From Actinomycetota bacterium (GTDB taxonomy: Bacteria; Actinomycetota; Actinomycetes; Mycobacteriales; HKI-0501): DNA of 64,000 nucleotides. Under the pieces are notes generated by a model, which saw only the letters and a list, made by a program, of their open reading frames with translations, did not search any database and was not told the DNA's origin. The translations under genes were made by a program, and so were the position numbers. The DNA lies in assembly GCA_030840805.1 (NCBI GenBank), contig JAVEDU010000075.1, positions 62,001-126,000 on the forward strand. Direction: 5' to 3'. Shown here piece after piece: positions 34,496 through 43,591 of the stretch (position 1 is its first letter; each line of letters begins with the position of its first letter).

Positions 34496-37494
34496 CGCCG
34501 AGGCCCGGTCCGGTCCTCGGGGACCGGCTCCCCGAGGCCCAGCCGGTGCGCGACGGCGGCCGCCTCGCCGCGGTTCTTCGCGTCGAGCTTGGTGAGGATG
34601 TTCGACACGTGCACGCTCGCCGTGCTCTCGCTGATGTAGAGCGTCCGGGCGATCTCGCGGTTCCGGCGACCCACCTTGAGCAGCCCGAGGACCTGGAGCT
34701 CCCGGTCGGTGAGCGCGAAGGGGTTGTACGGCACCGGCGCCGGTACGGCGTCGGGCACGCCCAGGTCGATGCGGGCGCGGAGGGCCAGCGCCACGATCTC
34801 CGCGCCGAGGGCCCGGGCGTCGAGGTCCCGCGTCACGGCGGCCGCCCGGCGCAGCACCTCGGCGGCCCGGACGTCCCGGGCGGTGACCAGCGCCTCCGCC
34901 TCGCGCCACCGCGCGTACGCCGCCGGGTACGGCCGCGCGAGACGCTCCCATCCGTCGGCGATGTCGGCCCACGCGCCGGACCGCGCGCCACCCGTGAACC
35001 GCGCGAACTCGGCCTCCGCCGTCGCGGCCTCCACGGCCGCCTCGGGGAAGGACACCTGGCGCGTGCCCATCCGCCGCCAGAGCGACCGTGCCCGCGCGCG
35101 CAACGCCGCGGCGTACGGCCCGCTGTCGTCGCCGGCCTCCGGTGCTCCCCGGGCGCTCCGCCGCTCCGCCTCGTCCGCCTCGACGCGCAATCCGAGGGCG
35201 CAGAGGGCCACCGCCTGCTGGTCGTCTCCCCGCGCGGCGACGATCTCCAGGCCCCGCCGAACCTCGGCGCGAGCGCTGCGGTGCTCGCCGAGCCACAGGT
35301 CCCGCGTCGCGGCGGCGCCGTGGGCGAGGCCGTGGTTCAGCGGATCGTCGTCTCCTTCGAGCATCTCCCGTGCCTGCTTGAGCCGCTGCTCGGCCTGTTC
35401 GGTGTCACCTCGGGCGGTGGCCAGCTCCGCGGACACCACGGCCGTCATGATCCCGCGGGCGGCACCGTGGCTGGCGTACAGGCGGCTCGCGATCTCCTCG
35501 GCCTCCCGCCATCGGCCGAGGCGGAAGAGCACCAGCACGATCGAGTCCAGCATGTCGATCATCGGCGTGAAGAAGACGCCCGCGTCGGCGCTCCAGCGCA
35601 GCGCCTCCTCCACCGTCGTCAGGCACTCGGCCGACCTGCCGACGAAGTCCAGCGCGAGGCTGAGGTGGTTGTAGGTGACGCTGACACCCTCCAGATCCCC
35701 CTCCGCCGCGGCGACGCGCAGCGCGTCCCGCATCCGCGCGATGCCGAGCTCGGGCTCGCCGTGCATCGCGAGATGCCATCCGGAGGTGCGCAGGCCCAGC
35801 ACCTCCTCCCGGCGGCAGCCGGCATCGCGCGCCAGGGCGAGGGTCTCGTCCCAGAACGGCGCCGAGTCGGCGTACCGGCCGCGGATCGACAACGCCTGTG
35901 CCAGCGATGCCGTGACCCGGGCGCGTTCCGCGATCGCGTCGCTCCCGGCGAGCAGCCGGTACGCCTCCGTGAGCGCGTCGAGGGCGCGGGCACCGTTCGC
36001 CCGGGAGAGATAGGAGCCCAGCGCCTCGTGCATGAGCGCGCGCCGGACGACGTCCTCGGAGGGCGACGCGACGAGCGCCTGCTCGACGAGCTCGACGGCC
36101 TCGTCGTCGTGATCGGCGTAGTGGGCGCACTTCGCCGCGGCGGCCAGGAGATCCGGCCGCTCGATCCCGGCCGTGCCGGGGTCGGGAACCTCGTCCCAGA
36201 GCGTGAGCGCGCGCCGGAAGTACTGGTAGCCCTCGCTGTACCCGTGGACCTCCGCGGCGGCCCGGCCCGCTGCCACCACCGCGGAGAGGGCCTTCGACGG
36301 ATCACCGGCGGCCTGCGCATGGTGCGCGATCACCGCGGTCGTCGTCGACCGCGGGCCCTCCCGCAGATGCGGTTGGTCCGAGAGGGCGGTCGCGACGAGA
36401 CCGTGCAGGGTCGCGCGTTCCCCGGGCAGGAGGTCCGAGTAGGCGGCCTCCTGGGTGAGAGCGTGCCGGAACCGGTAACCACCATCGGTGTCCGCGACGA
36501 GGAGGTGGCCGGCCACGAGCTCCCGGAGCGCGGTGAGCAGCGCCCCGTCCGGGAGGTCGGACACGGCCGCCAGCAGCGGGTGGCTCACCCGTCGCCCCAC
36601 CACGGCCGCGCGGCGCACGAGGTCCTGGGCGTCGCGGGAGAGACCCGCGATCCGGAGGAGCACCACGTCCCGGACCTGCGCCGGAACGGGACCCTGCGGG
36701 TCGATCCCCTGAGCGCTGAGCAGCTCCTCGGCGAAGAAGGCGTTGCCGCCGGACAGGTCGGCGATGCGCTCCACCGCTCCGGGCCAGAGCGGGGCGCCGG
36801 CCAGTTGCTCGAGCAGTTCGGTGAGGTCCGGCCGGTCGAAGGGCTGGAGCGAGATCCGGGTCATGAAGGTGCTGCGGAAGAGCTCGAGCAGCGCCGACGG
36901 CAGCGGGCCGTGGCTCGGCTCGTCGTCCCGGTAGGTCACCACCAGCAGGACACGTTCGGTCCGCAGCGCCACGGTCAGAAAGCCGAGGAGGTCGAGCGTC
37001 GACTGCTCGGCCCAGTGGATGTCCTCGATGACGAACACCAGAGGCGCGTCCAGTGCCAGCTTGGCGAGCAGCGCGAGGAACCTCTCGAAGAGCTGACCCT
37101 GCCGGATCCCCGACACCCGCCCGGCCGGCGTCGGGGACACGATGTCCTCGTCCTCGACGTGGAGGAGCCGATCGAGCTCCGCGTAGCCCGCGCCGAACAG
37201 CTCGTCGAGCGAACCCGCGTCCCGGTCCTGCAGAAGCCTGCGCAGCGCATCGAGAATCGGTCCGTAGGGAAGGCCCCCGGTACCCACCCGGACACAGGAT
37301 CCGAACAGGACCTGGCCGTCGCCCGCAAGAATCGGCTCGAGGCACTCGGAGATCAACCGGCTCTTGCCGACCCCTGCCTCTCCGGAGATCACGATCCCCG
37401 CGGCCTGACCGAGGCAGACCTCACTCCACGTCTCGCTGAGCTCGGCGAGCTCCGCGCGACGACCGACAAAGCGTGCGTGTCGCCTCCGCCTCAC
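34492..37494 (-). CDS. Large AAA-ATPase LuxR-family regulator (LAL type)
   Basis: A 1000-residue regulator starting at GTG 37492-37494. The N-terminal AAA module has Walker A VISGEAGVGKSRLI near residues 35-48 and Walker B VFVIEDIHWAEQS near 153-165. Residues about 350-900 are TPR-like helical repeats. The C-terminus is a LuxR helix-turn-helix: LTDRELQVLGLLKVGRRNRE and IARTLYISESTASVHVSNIL, ending near residue 985. Such proteins are ATP-dependent activators of sugar or secondary-metabolite genes. It faces the LodA/LodB pair and could regulate it, but the target is not visible. No better start further upstream was apparent. Confidence 0.93.
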   Translation of the reverse strand: MRRRRHARFVGRRAELAELSETWSEVCLGQAAGIVISGEAGVGKSRLISECLEPILAGDGQVLFGSCVRVGTGGLPYGPILDALRRLLQDRDAGSLDELFGAGYAELDRLLHVEDEDIVSPTPAGRVSGIRQGQLFERFLALLAKLALDAPLVFVIEDIHWAEQSTLDLLGFLTVALRTERVLLVVTYRDDEPSHGPLPSALLELFRSTFMTRISLQPFDRPDLTELLEQLAGAPLWPGAVERIADLSGGNAFFAEELLSAQGIDPQGPVPAQVRDVVLLRIAGLSRDAQDLVRRAAVVGRRVSHPLLAAVSDLPDGALLTALRELVAGHLLVADTDGGYRFRHALTQEAAYSDLLPGERATLHGLVATALSDQPHLREGPRSTTTAVIAHHAQAAGDPSKALSAVVAAGRAAAEVHGYSEGYQYFRRALTLWDEVPDPGTAGIERPDLLAAAAKCAHYADHDDEAVELVEQALVASPSEDVVRRALMHEALGSYLSRANGARALDALTEAYRLLAGSDAIAERARVTASLAQALSIRGRYADSAPFWDETLALARDAGCRREEVLGLRTSGWHLAMHGEPELGIARMRDALRVAAAEGDLEGVSVTYNHLSLALDFVGRSAECLTTVEEALRWSADAGVFFTPMIDMLDSIVLVLFRLGRWREAEEIASRLYASHGAARGIMTAVVSAELATARGDTEQAEQRLKQAREMLEGDDDPLNHGLAHGAAATRDLWLGEHRSARAEVRRGLEIVAARGDDQQAVALCALGLRVEADEAERRSARGAPEAGDDSGPYAAALRARARSLWRRMGTRQVSFPEAAVEAATAEAEFARFTGGARSGAWADIADGWERLARPYPAAYARWREAEALVTARDVRAAEVLRRAAAVTRDLDARALGAEIVALALRARIDLGVPDAVPAPVPYNPFALTDRELQVLGLLKVGRRNREIARTLYISESTASVHVSNILTKLDAKNRGEAAAVAHRLGLGEPVPEDRTGPRR

Positions 37495-38142
37495 CCGGTC
37501 GAGTATGGCGACTGGTGACCGCGCCCGTCATCACAATGCCGCCGGAGGTGACCGACGAGGCGGCGCGATGCGGCACGGCCCGGCGCGGCCCGAGGTCGGG
37601 GATACGACAGCTCGCCGCCCGAACGGGTGCTGCCGGCCGGGCCGCCACGGTGTCACCGGTGCCCCAGGACCGACGAGACGACATCGGCCGACCGTCCAGC
37701 CGCCGTACCGGCGGCCCCCGTTCCCGCGGTGCCGCCGGTCGCGGCCCCGGTGGGCCTCGCCCGGCCGGGCGACGTCACCGTCGAGCACATCTCCACACCG
37801 TTCGGGCGCGATCGCGTGGCTCCTCGGGGACGGGGCCACCTACACGACGGGCGGCGACCTCCGGGTCGCCGGCGGCCGGTAGCGCGACGCACGGGCCGTC
37901 TCACCCCGTACCGCGGCGACCCGCCGGACATCACGTCGGTACGGGCCCGGGCGAGGGCTTCCCGCCCCCGGCGGGTCACCCGCCGGGCGCAACGCCAGCC
38001 CGTGAGCTCGACACCCGTCGCGCGACGGGTGTCGGATAGGCGTCGCGGTCGCCGATGTCGCAAGGTCGTCAGACCGGGTCGTACCGGCCGCCGGCCCGCC
38101 TAGCGTCCTCCGTGCCCTCGACAGCTCACCACGGAGGTCATG
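37495..38142. other. Long intergenic region with no gene seen
   Basis: This 648-base gap has no convincing gene. Open frames on both strands are arginine- or proline-rich and have no ribosome site. Its one clear feature is a perfect palindrome at 38009-38034. It must contain the promoter of the large regulator (minus) and of the secreted protein gene (plus), but I could not place them. Confidence 0.45.
38009..38034. repeat. Perfect 26-bp palindrome
   Basis: CGACACCCGTCGC and GCGACGGGTGTCG are exact reverse complements with no loop. It lies 109 bases before the secreted-protein start. A zero-loop palindrome suits a dimeric repressor better than a terminator. No regulator for it can be named. 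Confidence 0.55.
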
Positions 38143-38664
38143 ATGAGACCCACCAGGTACGTGTTCGTCTCGGCACTCGCCGCCCTCGTGCTCGGCGGGA
38201 CGTCGGTCCCGTCCGGCGCGGCCGTCTCGCCGGCGCCGCAGGCCCGTCCCGCACCACCTTCGCACGGCGTGGCCCCGGCCTCGCCGCCCGCCACGTCCGA
38301 TTCGTCGCACGGACAGCGCAGGGCCACGGCGACGGACACGATCGTCTGCACACCGAACGTTCAGAACCCGCACAACTCGAGCCACGTCAACGGCACCGTC
38401 AACGTCGTCGTGACCCTGAGTTGCACCGCGCCCGTCTCGCAGATCAACATTCGGGCGGCGCTGTACCGGAACGGCGCGCTGGTGAGCGACTCGGGTCAGC
38501 GGACGGTCAACGGCAGCAGCTTCGCCCAGAACAACGCCGCCGAACCGTGCCACAACGCCACCTACCAGGGCTGGATGTCCTACGGAGTGGCCTTCCCGCC
38601 CGGCTACGTGCCGCCGACCGGCTCCGGTTCCGGATACGGGTCGGCGGTGACCATCACCTGTTGA
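38143..38664 (+). CDS. Small secreted protein
   Basis: A 173-residue protein starting MRPTRYVFVSALAALVLGG. The ATG at 38143 is better spaced from GGAGG (38133-38137) than the overlapping ATG at 38140. A signal peptide covers about residues 1-28 (ending VPSGAA). A Pro/Ser/Ala linker follows, then a domain from residue 65 with four Cys (IVCTPNVQNPHNSSH, VTLSCTAPVSQINIRAALY, AEPCHNATYQGW, C-terminal TITC) that could form two disulfides. The repeated Asn-rich polar pattern suggests a beta-sandwich secreted domain. No function recognised. A terminator follows. Confidence 0.8.
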   Translation: MRPTRYVFVSALAALVLGGTSVPSGAAVSPAPQARPAPPSHGVAPASPPATSDSSHGQRRATATDTIVCTPNVQNPHNSSHVNGTVNVVVTLSCTAPVSQINIRAALYRNGALVSDSGQRTVNGSSFAQNNAAEPCHNATYQGWMSYGVAFPPGYVPPTGSGSGYGSAVTITC

Positions 38665-38670
38665 GCCCTC

Positions 38671-38700
38671 GGCCTCGCCGCACCGCGGTGCGGCGAGGCC
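38671..38700 (+). terminator. Perfect 30-bp palindromic terminator
   Basis: GGCCTCGCCGCACCG and CGGTGCGGCGAGGCC are exact reverse complements, starting six bases after the secreted-protein stop. It forms a strong hairpin between that gene and the gene at 38721. Confidence 0.75.
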
Positions 38701-38720
38701 ATCCTCCCGGGAGTGCGGAC

Positions 38721-39494
38721 ATGGAGCGCGATCACGCGGTCGGGCTGCTGCGGCAGCGCCTGTGCGAGCTCGACACCGGCCGGCTCCCGGTCGTCCCCTC
38801 GCTCTCCGATCCCCGCCTCGTCCACGTCGTCACGGTGCTGCAGACCGCGACGAACACGAGCATGACCCCCGCCGGTGGCCGTCCCGCCGTGTTGGCGCCC
38901 GCGGCGGCCGATGCGCTCACCCGGGGCTCCCGGCTCGTCGCCGCGCTCGCCGCGGACCATCCACCCCTCGTCGCCGGACCGTGGGACCGGGCCCGGCAGC
39001 ACTGGGTCGGCACGGCACGGCACCACGACCCCGACCGGGCCCGGTTCGATCCGGCGCGGGCCGCCACCTCCGGCCCGAAGCCGTTCGGGCTCGGGCTCCA
39101 CACCTCGACGGCGACGCGGCAGGGCCCGAGCATGTGGCGGACGTATCTCGACCTCTACCACGGGTCGGACCTGTACCCGCTGCCGTGGTCGACCTGGGAG
39201 CTCCGGCCCGACGACGGCGACGTGTCCGTCCTGCACATCACCGGTGCGGGTGACTGGGCCGCCTTCGTCGACCGGTACGCGCCGACGGCCGGACCCGCGA
39301 TGTCGCCGGACTGGTCGGCGGTCTCCCGTGACGTCGACGCCGTGCACGTGACGCTCCCGGCGATCGTGGCGGCGCAGGGGTTCGGGCTCCGCACCGCCCG
39401 CGGGATCACCGCACCGGCGTTCTGGGACGTCGAGTCCACCCTGTGGCTGCGGTGGCGCTTCGCGTCGGCGCGGCTGCTGGAGACCACCCGCTGA
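38721..39494 (+). CDS. Hypothetical soluble protein
   Basis: A 257-residue protein starting MERDHAVGLLRQRLCELDT. No membrane segment or signal peptide. Aromatic-rich stretches (MWRTYLDLYHGSDLYPLPWS, AFWDVESTLWLRWRFAS) suggest a compact globular fold. The regular coding signal and GGGAG-like site support a real gene. No family was recognised. It stands alone between a terminator and the acyl-CoA dehydrogenase gene, so it may be transcribed with the latter. Confidence 0.75.
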   Translation: MERDHAVGLLRQRLCELDTGRLPVVPSLSDPRLVHVVTVLQTATNTSMTPAGGRPAVLAPAAADALTRGSRLVAALAADHPPLVAGPWDRARQHWVGTARHHDPDRARFDPARAATSGPKPFGLGLHTSTATRQGPSMWRTYLDLYHGSDLYPLPWSTWELRPDDGDVSVLHITGAGDWAAFVDRYAPTAGPAMSPDWSAVSRDVDAVHVTLPAIVAAQGFGLRTARGITAPAFWDVESTLWLRWRFASARLLETTR

Positions 39495-39586
39495 CCGGTC
39501 CGCACCGCCCTCGTCGCGATCCGCGGTGCGGCCGTCTGCGACCATCGGGTCCCCGGGCCGTCGGGCCCGGCCTCCGAGAGGACACC

Positions 39587-41365
39587 GTGACCGCTCCCCT
39601 GCTGTCCCGCCGCGACCTCGAGTTCCTGCTGTACGAGTGGCTCGACGCCGAGACCCTCACCGAGCGGGACCGGTACGCGGAACACTCGCGGGAGACCTTC
39701 GACGCGATGCTGGGCCTGTCCGAGCAGATCGCGACCCGCCACTTCCGCCCGCACAACAAGAAGAACGACGCGCAGGAGCCGACGTTCGACGGGGAGCGAG
39801 CCCAGGTCATCCCAGAGGTCAAGGCGGCGCTGGACGTCTTCGCCCGCGCCGGCCTGATCGGCTCCACGATGGACGCCGAGGTGGGCGGGCTGCAGCTGCC
39901 GTCGGTGGTGTCGGGGGCCTGCTTCGCCTGGTTCCAGGCCGCGAACGTGGGCACGGCGGCGTACCCGTTCCTCACGATCGGCAACGCCAACCTGCTCCGG
40001 GCGCACGGCTCGCCGGAGCTCGTGGACACGTTCGTGCGGCCGATGGTCGAGGGGCGCTTCTTCGGCACGATGTGCCTGTCCGAGGCGCAGGCCGGCAGCT
40101 CGCTGTCCGACCTCACGACGCGCGCGGAGCCGCAGGACGACGGGACGTACCGCGTCTTCGGCAACAAGATGTGGATCTCCGGCGGGGACCACGACCTGGC
40201 CGAGAACATCGTCCACCTCGTCCTGGCCAAGATCCCCGGCGGACCGCCCGGGGTGAAGGGCATCTCGCTGTTCGTCGTGCCGAAGGTGCTGGTCGACGGC
40301 GGTGCGCGCAACGACGTCGTGCTCGCGGGCCTCAACCACAAGATGGGCTACCGCGGCACCACGAACGCGCTGCTGAACTTCGGCGAGGGCCGGTACCGCC
40401 CCGGCGGCGCGCCGGGCGCGGTCGGCTATCTGGTGGGCGAGCCACACCGGGGCCTGTCCTACATGTTCCACATGATGAACGAGGCGCGCGTCGGTGTCGG
40501 CCTCGGCGCGACCGCGCTCGGCTACACGGGATACCTCCAGTCGCTCGACTACGCCCGGAGCCGGCCGCAGGGACGCCCGTTGGCCGGCAAGGACCCCTCG
40601 GCGCCGCAGGTGCCGCTCGTGGCGCACCCGGACGTGCGCCGGATGCTCCTCGCGCAGAAGTCCTACGTGGAGGGCGCGCTCGCGCTGAACCTGTACTGCG
40701 GGAGGCTGCTCGACGAGCAGGCGACCGCACCGGAGCCCGCGGCGCGCGAGCGCGCCCGCGTGCTGCTGGACGTCCTCACGCCGATCGCGAAGTCGTGGCC
40801 GGCGCAGTGGTGCCTGGAGGCCAACAGCCTCGCGATCCAGGTCCACGGCGGGTACGGGTACACCCGCGAGTACGACGTCGAGCAGCTGTACCGCGACAAC
40901 CGGCTGAACATGATCCACGAGGGTACCCACGGCATCCAGGCCCTCGACCTGCTGGGCCGCAAGGTCGTGATGGGCGGCGGTGCCGGGCTCCAGGCCCTGG
41001 TCGCGGCGATCACCGCCACCCTCGACCGGGCCCTCGGGGGCGCGCACGAGGACTTCGCCGCCGGGCTGCGGTCGACCGTGGAGCGGATCGTCGCCGTGAC
41101 CGCGCGCCTATGGGGCACCGGGGACGTGGACCTCGCCCTGGCGAACGCGACGGTGTACCTCGAGGCGGTGGGTCACGCCGTCGTCGCGTGGATGTGGCTC
41201 GAGCAGCTGCTGGCGGCCGACGGGCGGGACGGCGACTTCTACGAGGGCAAGCGGCAGGCGGCGCGGTACTTCTTCCGCTGGGAGCTGCCGAAGACCGGCC
41301 CGCAGCTGGATCTCCTGGAGAGCATCGACCGGACGACGCTCGACATGTGCGACGCCTGGTTCTGA
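39587..41365 (+). CDS. Acyl-CoA dehydrogenase, long FadE5-like type
   Basis: A 592-residue acyl-CoA dehydrogenase from GTG 39587-39589 behind GAGAGGA. The middle domain shows FFGTMCLSEAQAGSSLSDLT and FGNKMWISGGDHDLAENI (FAD- and substrate-binding segments), then the FHMMNEARVGVGLGATAL helix. The putative catalytic base Glu is in MIHEGTHGIQALDLLG. The length and the C-terminal domain after residue 460 match FadE5-like enzymes (about 600 residues) rather than short 380-residue ones. It should catalyse the first step of beta-oxidation of a broad range of acyl-CoAs. Confidence 0.94.
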   Translation: MTAPLLSRRDLEFLLYEWLDAETLTERDRYAEHSRETFDAMLGLSEQIATRHFRPHNKKNDAQEPTFDGERAQVIPEVKAALDVFARAGLIGSTMDAEVGGLQLPSVVSGACFAWFQAANVGTAAYPFLTIGNANLLRAHGSPELVDTFVRPMVEGRFFGTMCLSEAQAGSSLSDLTTRAEPQDDGTYRVFGNKMWISGGDHDLAENIVHLVLAKIPGGPPGVKGISLFVVPKVLVDGGARNDVVLAGLNHKMGYRGTTNALLNFGEGRYRPGGAPGAVGYLVGEPHRGLSYMFHMMNEARVGVGLGATALGYTGYLQSLDYARSRPQGRPLAGKDPSAPQVPLVAHPDVRRMLLAQKSYVEGALALNLYCGRLLDEQATAPEPAARERARVLLDVLTPIAKSWPAQWCLEANSLAIQVHGGYGYTREYDVEQLYRDNRLNMIHEGTHGIQALDLLGRKVVMGGGAGLQALVAAITATLDRALGGAHEDFAAGLRSTVERIVAVTARLWGTGDVDLALANATVYLEAVGHAVVAWMWLEQLLAADGRDGDFYEGKRQAARYFFRWELPKTGPQLDLLESIDRTTLDMCDAWF

Positions 41366-41419
41366 CCGCTCGGCCGGGGCAGCGCCGGTCCGTCCCGCCC
41401 GCCCCGGTCCCGATCCGCG

Positions 41420-42334
41420 TCAGTCCGCCGTGGCACCGTGCGGCCCGTCGCCCGGCGGCTGCGCCGGGTGCGGGACCGGGCACCCCGGTGCGAACGTGCC
41501 GAGCCGCGTCACCTCGTAGCCGTCCGGATAGCTGCGGATCTGCGGCAGGTCCCGGGAGCGGAACGGCGCCTTCCTCGGCGGCAGCCACCGCACCACGCGG
41601 CCACGCAGCCGTACCGCGCCGTGCACGAGGACGCGCTCCAGCCGAGAGGGCCGGCGGTAGCCGAAGGCGTCGAGCAGGGGGTCGTCCATGAGCGCCAGCG
41701 CGCACCGCCGCGAGACGGCCTCGGGCGCACGGCGGTGCGGCGGGAACGTGGCCATCAGCCGGAGCGTGGCGTCCGACACCGCGCGGGCTCCCGCGTCGAA
41801 CGCGAAGTGGTCCCGCTCGTAGCGGTCCAGGACCGCGGTGAACTCCTGGTGGGTCGCCGGGATGTCCCGGATGCCCATGTGCCGGCCGAGCTCGCGGTAG
41901 TAGTTGGCGCTGGCCACGCGCTCACCCTCGGTGAGGCGGCGCCAGCCGAACTCGTCGAGCCACCGGATCGGCATGACGACGAAGGTGGCGAGCACATAGC
42001 GCATGTCGTCGTTGGAGATGTCGTACCTGCCGTGCATCTGGTTCATCCGGCGCAGCGCCGCGCGGCCGGTGTCGTGGGCGAGCCCGTGCTCGAGGATGGC
42101 GTCGAGGAGCAGGGCCGTGTCGTCGTAGCGCTGCTGCGCCCGCTCGGTGAGCTCACCGGTGTCGAACAGCAGCCGCCCGATGCTCGGGACCGCGTAGGTC
42201 CGGTAGAGCGCGAACGACAGCGACTGGGTCATGTCCCAGGGGAACTCGTGGGACACCAGGATCCGGTAGATCTCGTGGTGATCCCGCTCGGGAGACAGCC
42301 GCGCCGTCCGCTCCGCCCAGTGGTACCGGTCCAT
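41420..42334 (-). CDS. MpaB/Lcp-family (DUF2236) oxygenase
   Basis: A 304-residue protein starting MDRYHWAERTARLSPERDH. The DUF2236 pattern is visible: SLSFALYRTYAVPSIGRLL, AALRRMNQMHGRYDISNDDM, YVLATFVVMPIRWLDEFG and TEGERVASANYYRELGRHM. Family members include MpaB oxygenase and latex-clearing protein, which hold haem b; His residues of the RMNQMHGRYDIS segment are candidates for ligands. It is convergent with the acyl-CoA dehydrogenase gene. Substrate not known. Confidence 0.87.
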   Translation of the reverse strand: MDRYHWAERTARLSPERDHHEIYRILVSHEFPWDMTQSLSFALYRTYAVPSIGRLLFDTGELTERAQQRYDDTALLLDAILEHGLAHDTGRAALRRMNQMHGRYDISNDDMRYVLATFVVMPIRWLDEFGWRRLTEGERVASANYYRELGRHMGIRDIPATHQEFTAVLDRYERDHFAFDAGARAVSDATLRLMATFPPHRRAPEAVSRRCALALMDDPLLDAFGYRRPSRLERVLVHGAVRLRGRVVRWLPPRKAPFRSRDLPQIRSYPDGYEVTRLGTFAPGCPVPHPAQPPGDGPHGATAD

Positions 42335-42714
42335 GCCGCACCTCGTCCTCGGGCCCGTATCCCGCCGGTGACGACCACGATACGCAGCACGGGGTACGCG
42401 ACGGTCGCCGTTGCCGAGACCGAACCACCCGACCTCGGTCCGGCACCGAAGTCCTCCGGACAGGTGGTCGCGAGGTCACCGGCGGTACGGGTGGGGCTCT
42501 GGACGGTGGTGCGCACTGCCGCGCCTCCGGGTGGGCGATCGTGCGGGCAGCGCGCGACGGTGAGTCCGCCCGGGCCACGCCCGTTTTGACTCACCGGCGG
42601 GTGACGCGGATGCTGGGTGAGCCGGAACGACGCCTCGACGGGGCGGCCGATCCCGGCGAGTTGCCGGTATCCACTCTGTTTGGGCCGGGTGCGCAATCTT
42701 TGGGAAGCGGCAAA
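42335..42714. other. Intergenic region, no gene seen
   Basis: This 380-base gap holds only arginine- and proline-rich shadow frames. The last 60 bases before the small RGCVC-type gene are more AT-rich (CACTCTGTTTGGG and CAATCTTTGGGAAG), a plausible promoter and leader for that gene. Confidence 0.4.
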
Positions 42715-42888
42715 ATGCCCATCACCGAGACGCCCGCCACCGCCACCGACCGGAACGCCGCGGTCGAGGGGACCTGCCAGGCCTGCGCGCATCCGTGGGA
42801 GTCACACGACGTGATCAGCACGCGGTACTGCCAGGCGACCATCGCCGGGGCCCTGACCCGCGGCTGCGTCTGCCCGGCCCGGGACTGA
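42715..42888 (+). CDS. RGCVC-type small cysteine-rich protein
   Basis: A 57-residue protein starting MPITETPATATDRNAAVEG. Its Cys/His pattern, TCQACAHPWESHD then RYCQAT and a C-terminal RGCVCPARD, fits a short zinc-ribbon-like actinobacterial family named after the RGCVC motif. It probably binds one zinc. The role of the family is not known to me. It stands alone on the plus strand. Confidence 0.8.
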   Translation: MPITETPATATDRNAAVEGTCQACAHPWESHDVISTRYCQATIAGALTRGCVCPARD

Positions 42889-43033
42889 CCGGACAGCCTG
42901 ATGGCTCCGGCGTCGGCCGGAGCGAAACGTGGAACGGGTGGTACCCGCTCCGGTGTTCCGACCGAGCAGGGACGCGACCCGCGGCCGCGGACCGGGCGCG
43001 AGGACACGCGTCCGTCTCTACGTGCGCCCGCGG

Positions 43034-43267
43034 TCACCCGTTGGCGGCGATCGCGGCAATGGGCGGCAGCACCGCGGCGACGACGAGGGCGGCCACCCGC
43101 ACCGGCGTCGGGGCGGGCACGAAGAACCCGAAGCTCACGAGCGCCAGACACGGGAGCATGATCGCGAAGTAGCGCCTGCGCCTCCTGTCGATGTCCGCGT
43201 TCCGCCGCTCCCGCTCGGTGGGGGTCACGATGTCGTAGGCAGCGTTCCGCGGGCGTGGCCATCGCAT
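43034..43267 (-). CDS. DUF3099-type small membrane protein
   Basis: A 77-residue protein starting MRWPRPRNAAYDIVTPTE. A basic stretch (ERERRNADIDRRRRRYFAI) precedes two hydrophobic helices (IMLPCLALVSFGFFVPA and VRVAALVVAAVLPPIAAIA), the layout of actinobacterial DUF3099 proteins. It should be a two-span membrane protein with a basic cytoplasmic face. Function unknown. Confidence 0.85.
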   Translation of the reverse strand: MRWPRPRNAAYDIVTPTERERRNADIDRRRRRYFAIMLPCLALVSFGFFVPAPTPVRVAALVVAAVLPPIAAIAANG

Positions 43268-43299
43268 GCCGCCAGTCTGCCGCCGCGGTCCCGGCGCTG

Positions 43300-43554
43300 T
43301 CAGGTCCTCGCGCGAGGGACTTCGCCTCGCCGGGCCGGCTCCCGGTCCCGGCGCTCTCGACGCCCCGGCCGGTCGGGTCGCGCGGGCCCGGACGGGGACG
43401 GCGAGCCGGGGGCACGGGGCAACTTCGGCCCGTCGGCGACCTGGAGGCCCGGCGCGATCGCGTCCTTCACCGCGTCCCGGCCGTCCGGGGAGGAGTTGAG
43501 CTCCACCGTGATGATGTGGGTGCCGGACAGCATCCTCGCGACGGCGCCGCGCAT
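43300..43554 (-). CDS. Possible small hypothetical protein
   Basis: An 84-residue ORF starting MRGAVARMLSGTHIITVEL. Residues 1-40 look folded (ITVELNSSPDGRDAVKDAI), the rest is Arg/Pro-rich and disordered. The ribosome site is weak. It fills an otherwise empty 324-base gap between the DUF3099 gene and the glucoamylase gene on the same strand. It may be real, but a chance ORF cannot be excluded. Confidence 0.35.
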   Translation of the reverse strand: MRGAVARMLSGTHIITVELNSSPDGRDAVKDAIAPGLQVADGPKLPRAPGSPSPSGPARPDRPGRRERRDREPARRGEVPRART

Positions 43555-43591
43555 GGTGGTGCCGCCGGCCCTAGCCTCGCGGAGATCCGCC

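Noticed and set aside
38055-39494. A 479-codon frame joining the secreted protein region and the 38721 gene
   Set aside because: Its first half is in a frame that conflicts with the signal-peptide gene, and a strong terminator lies inside it. The real start is 38721.
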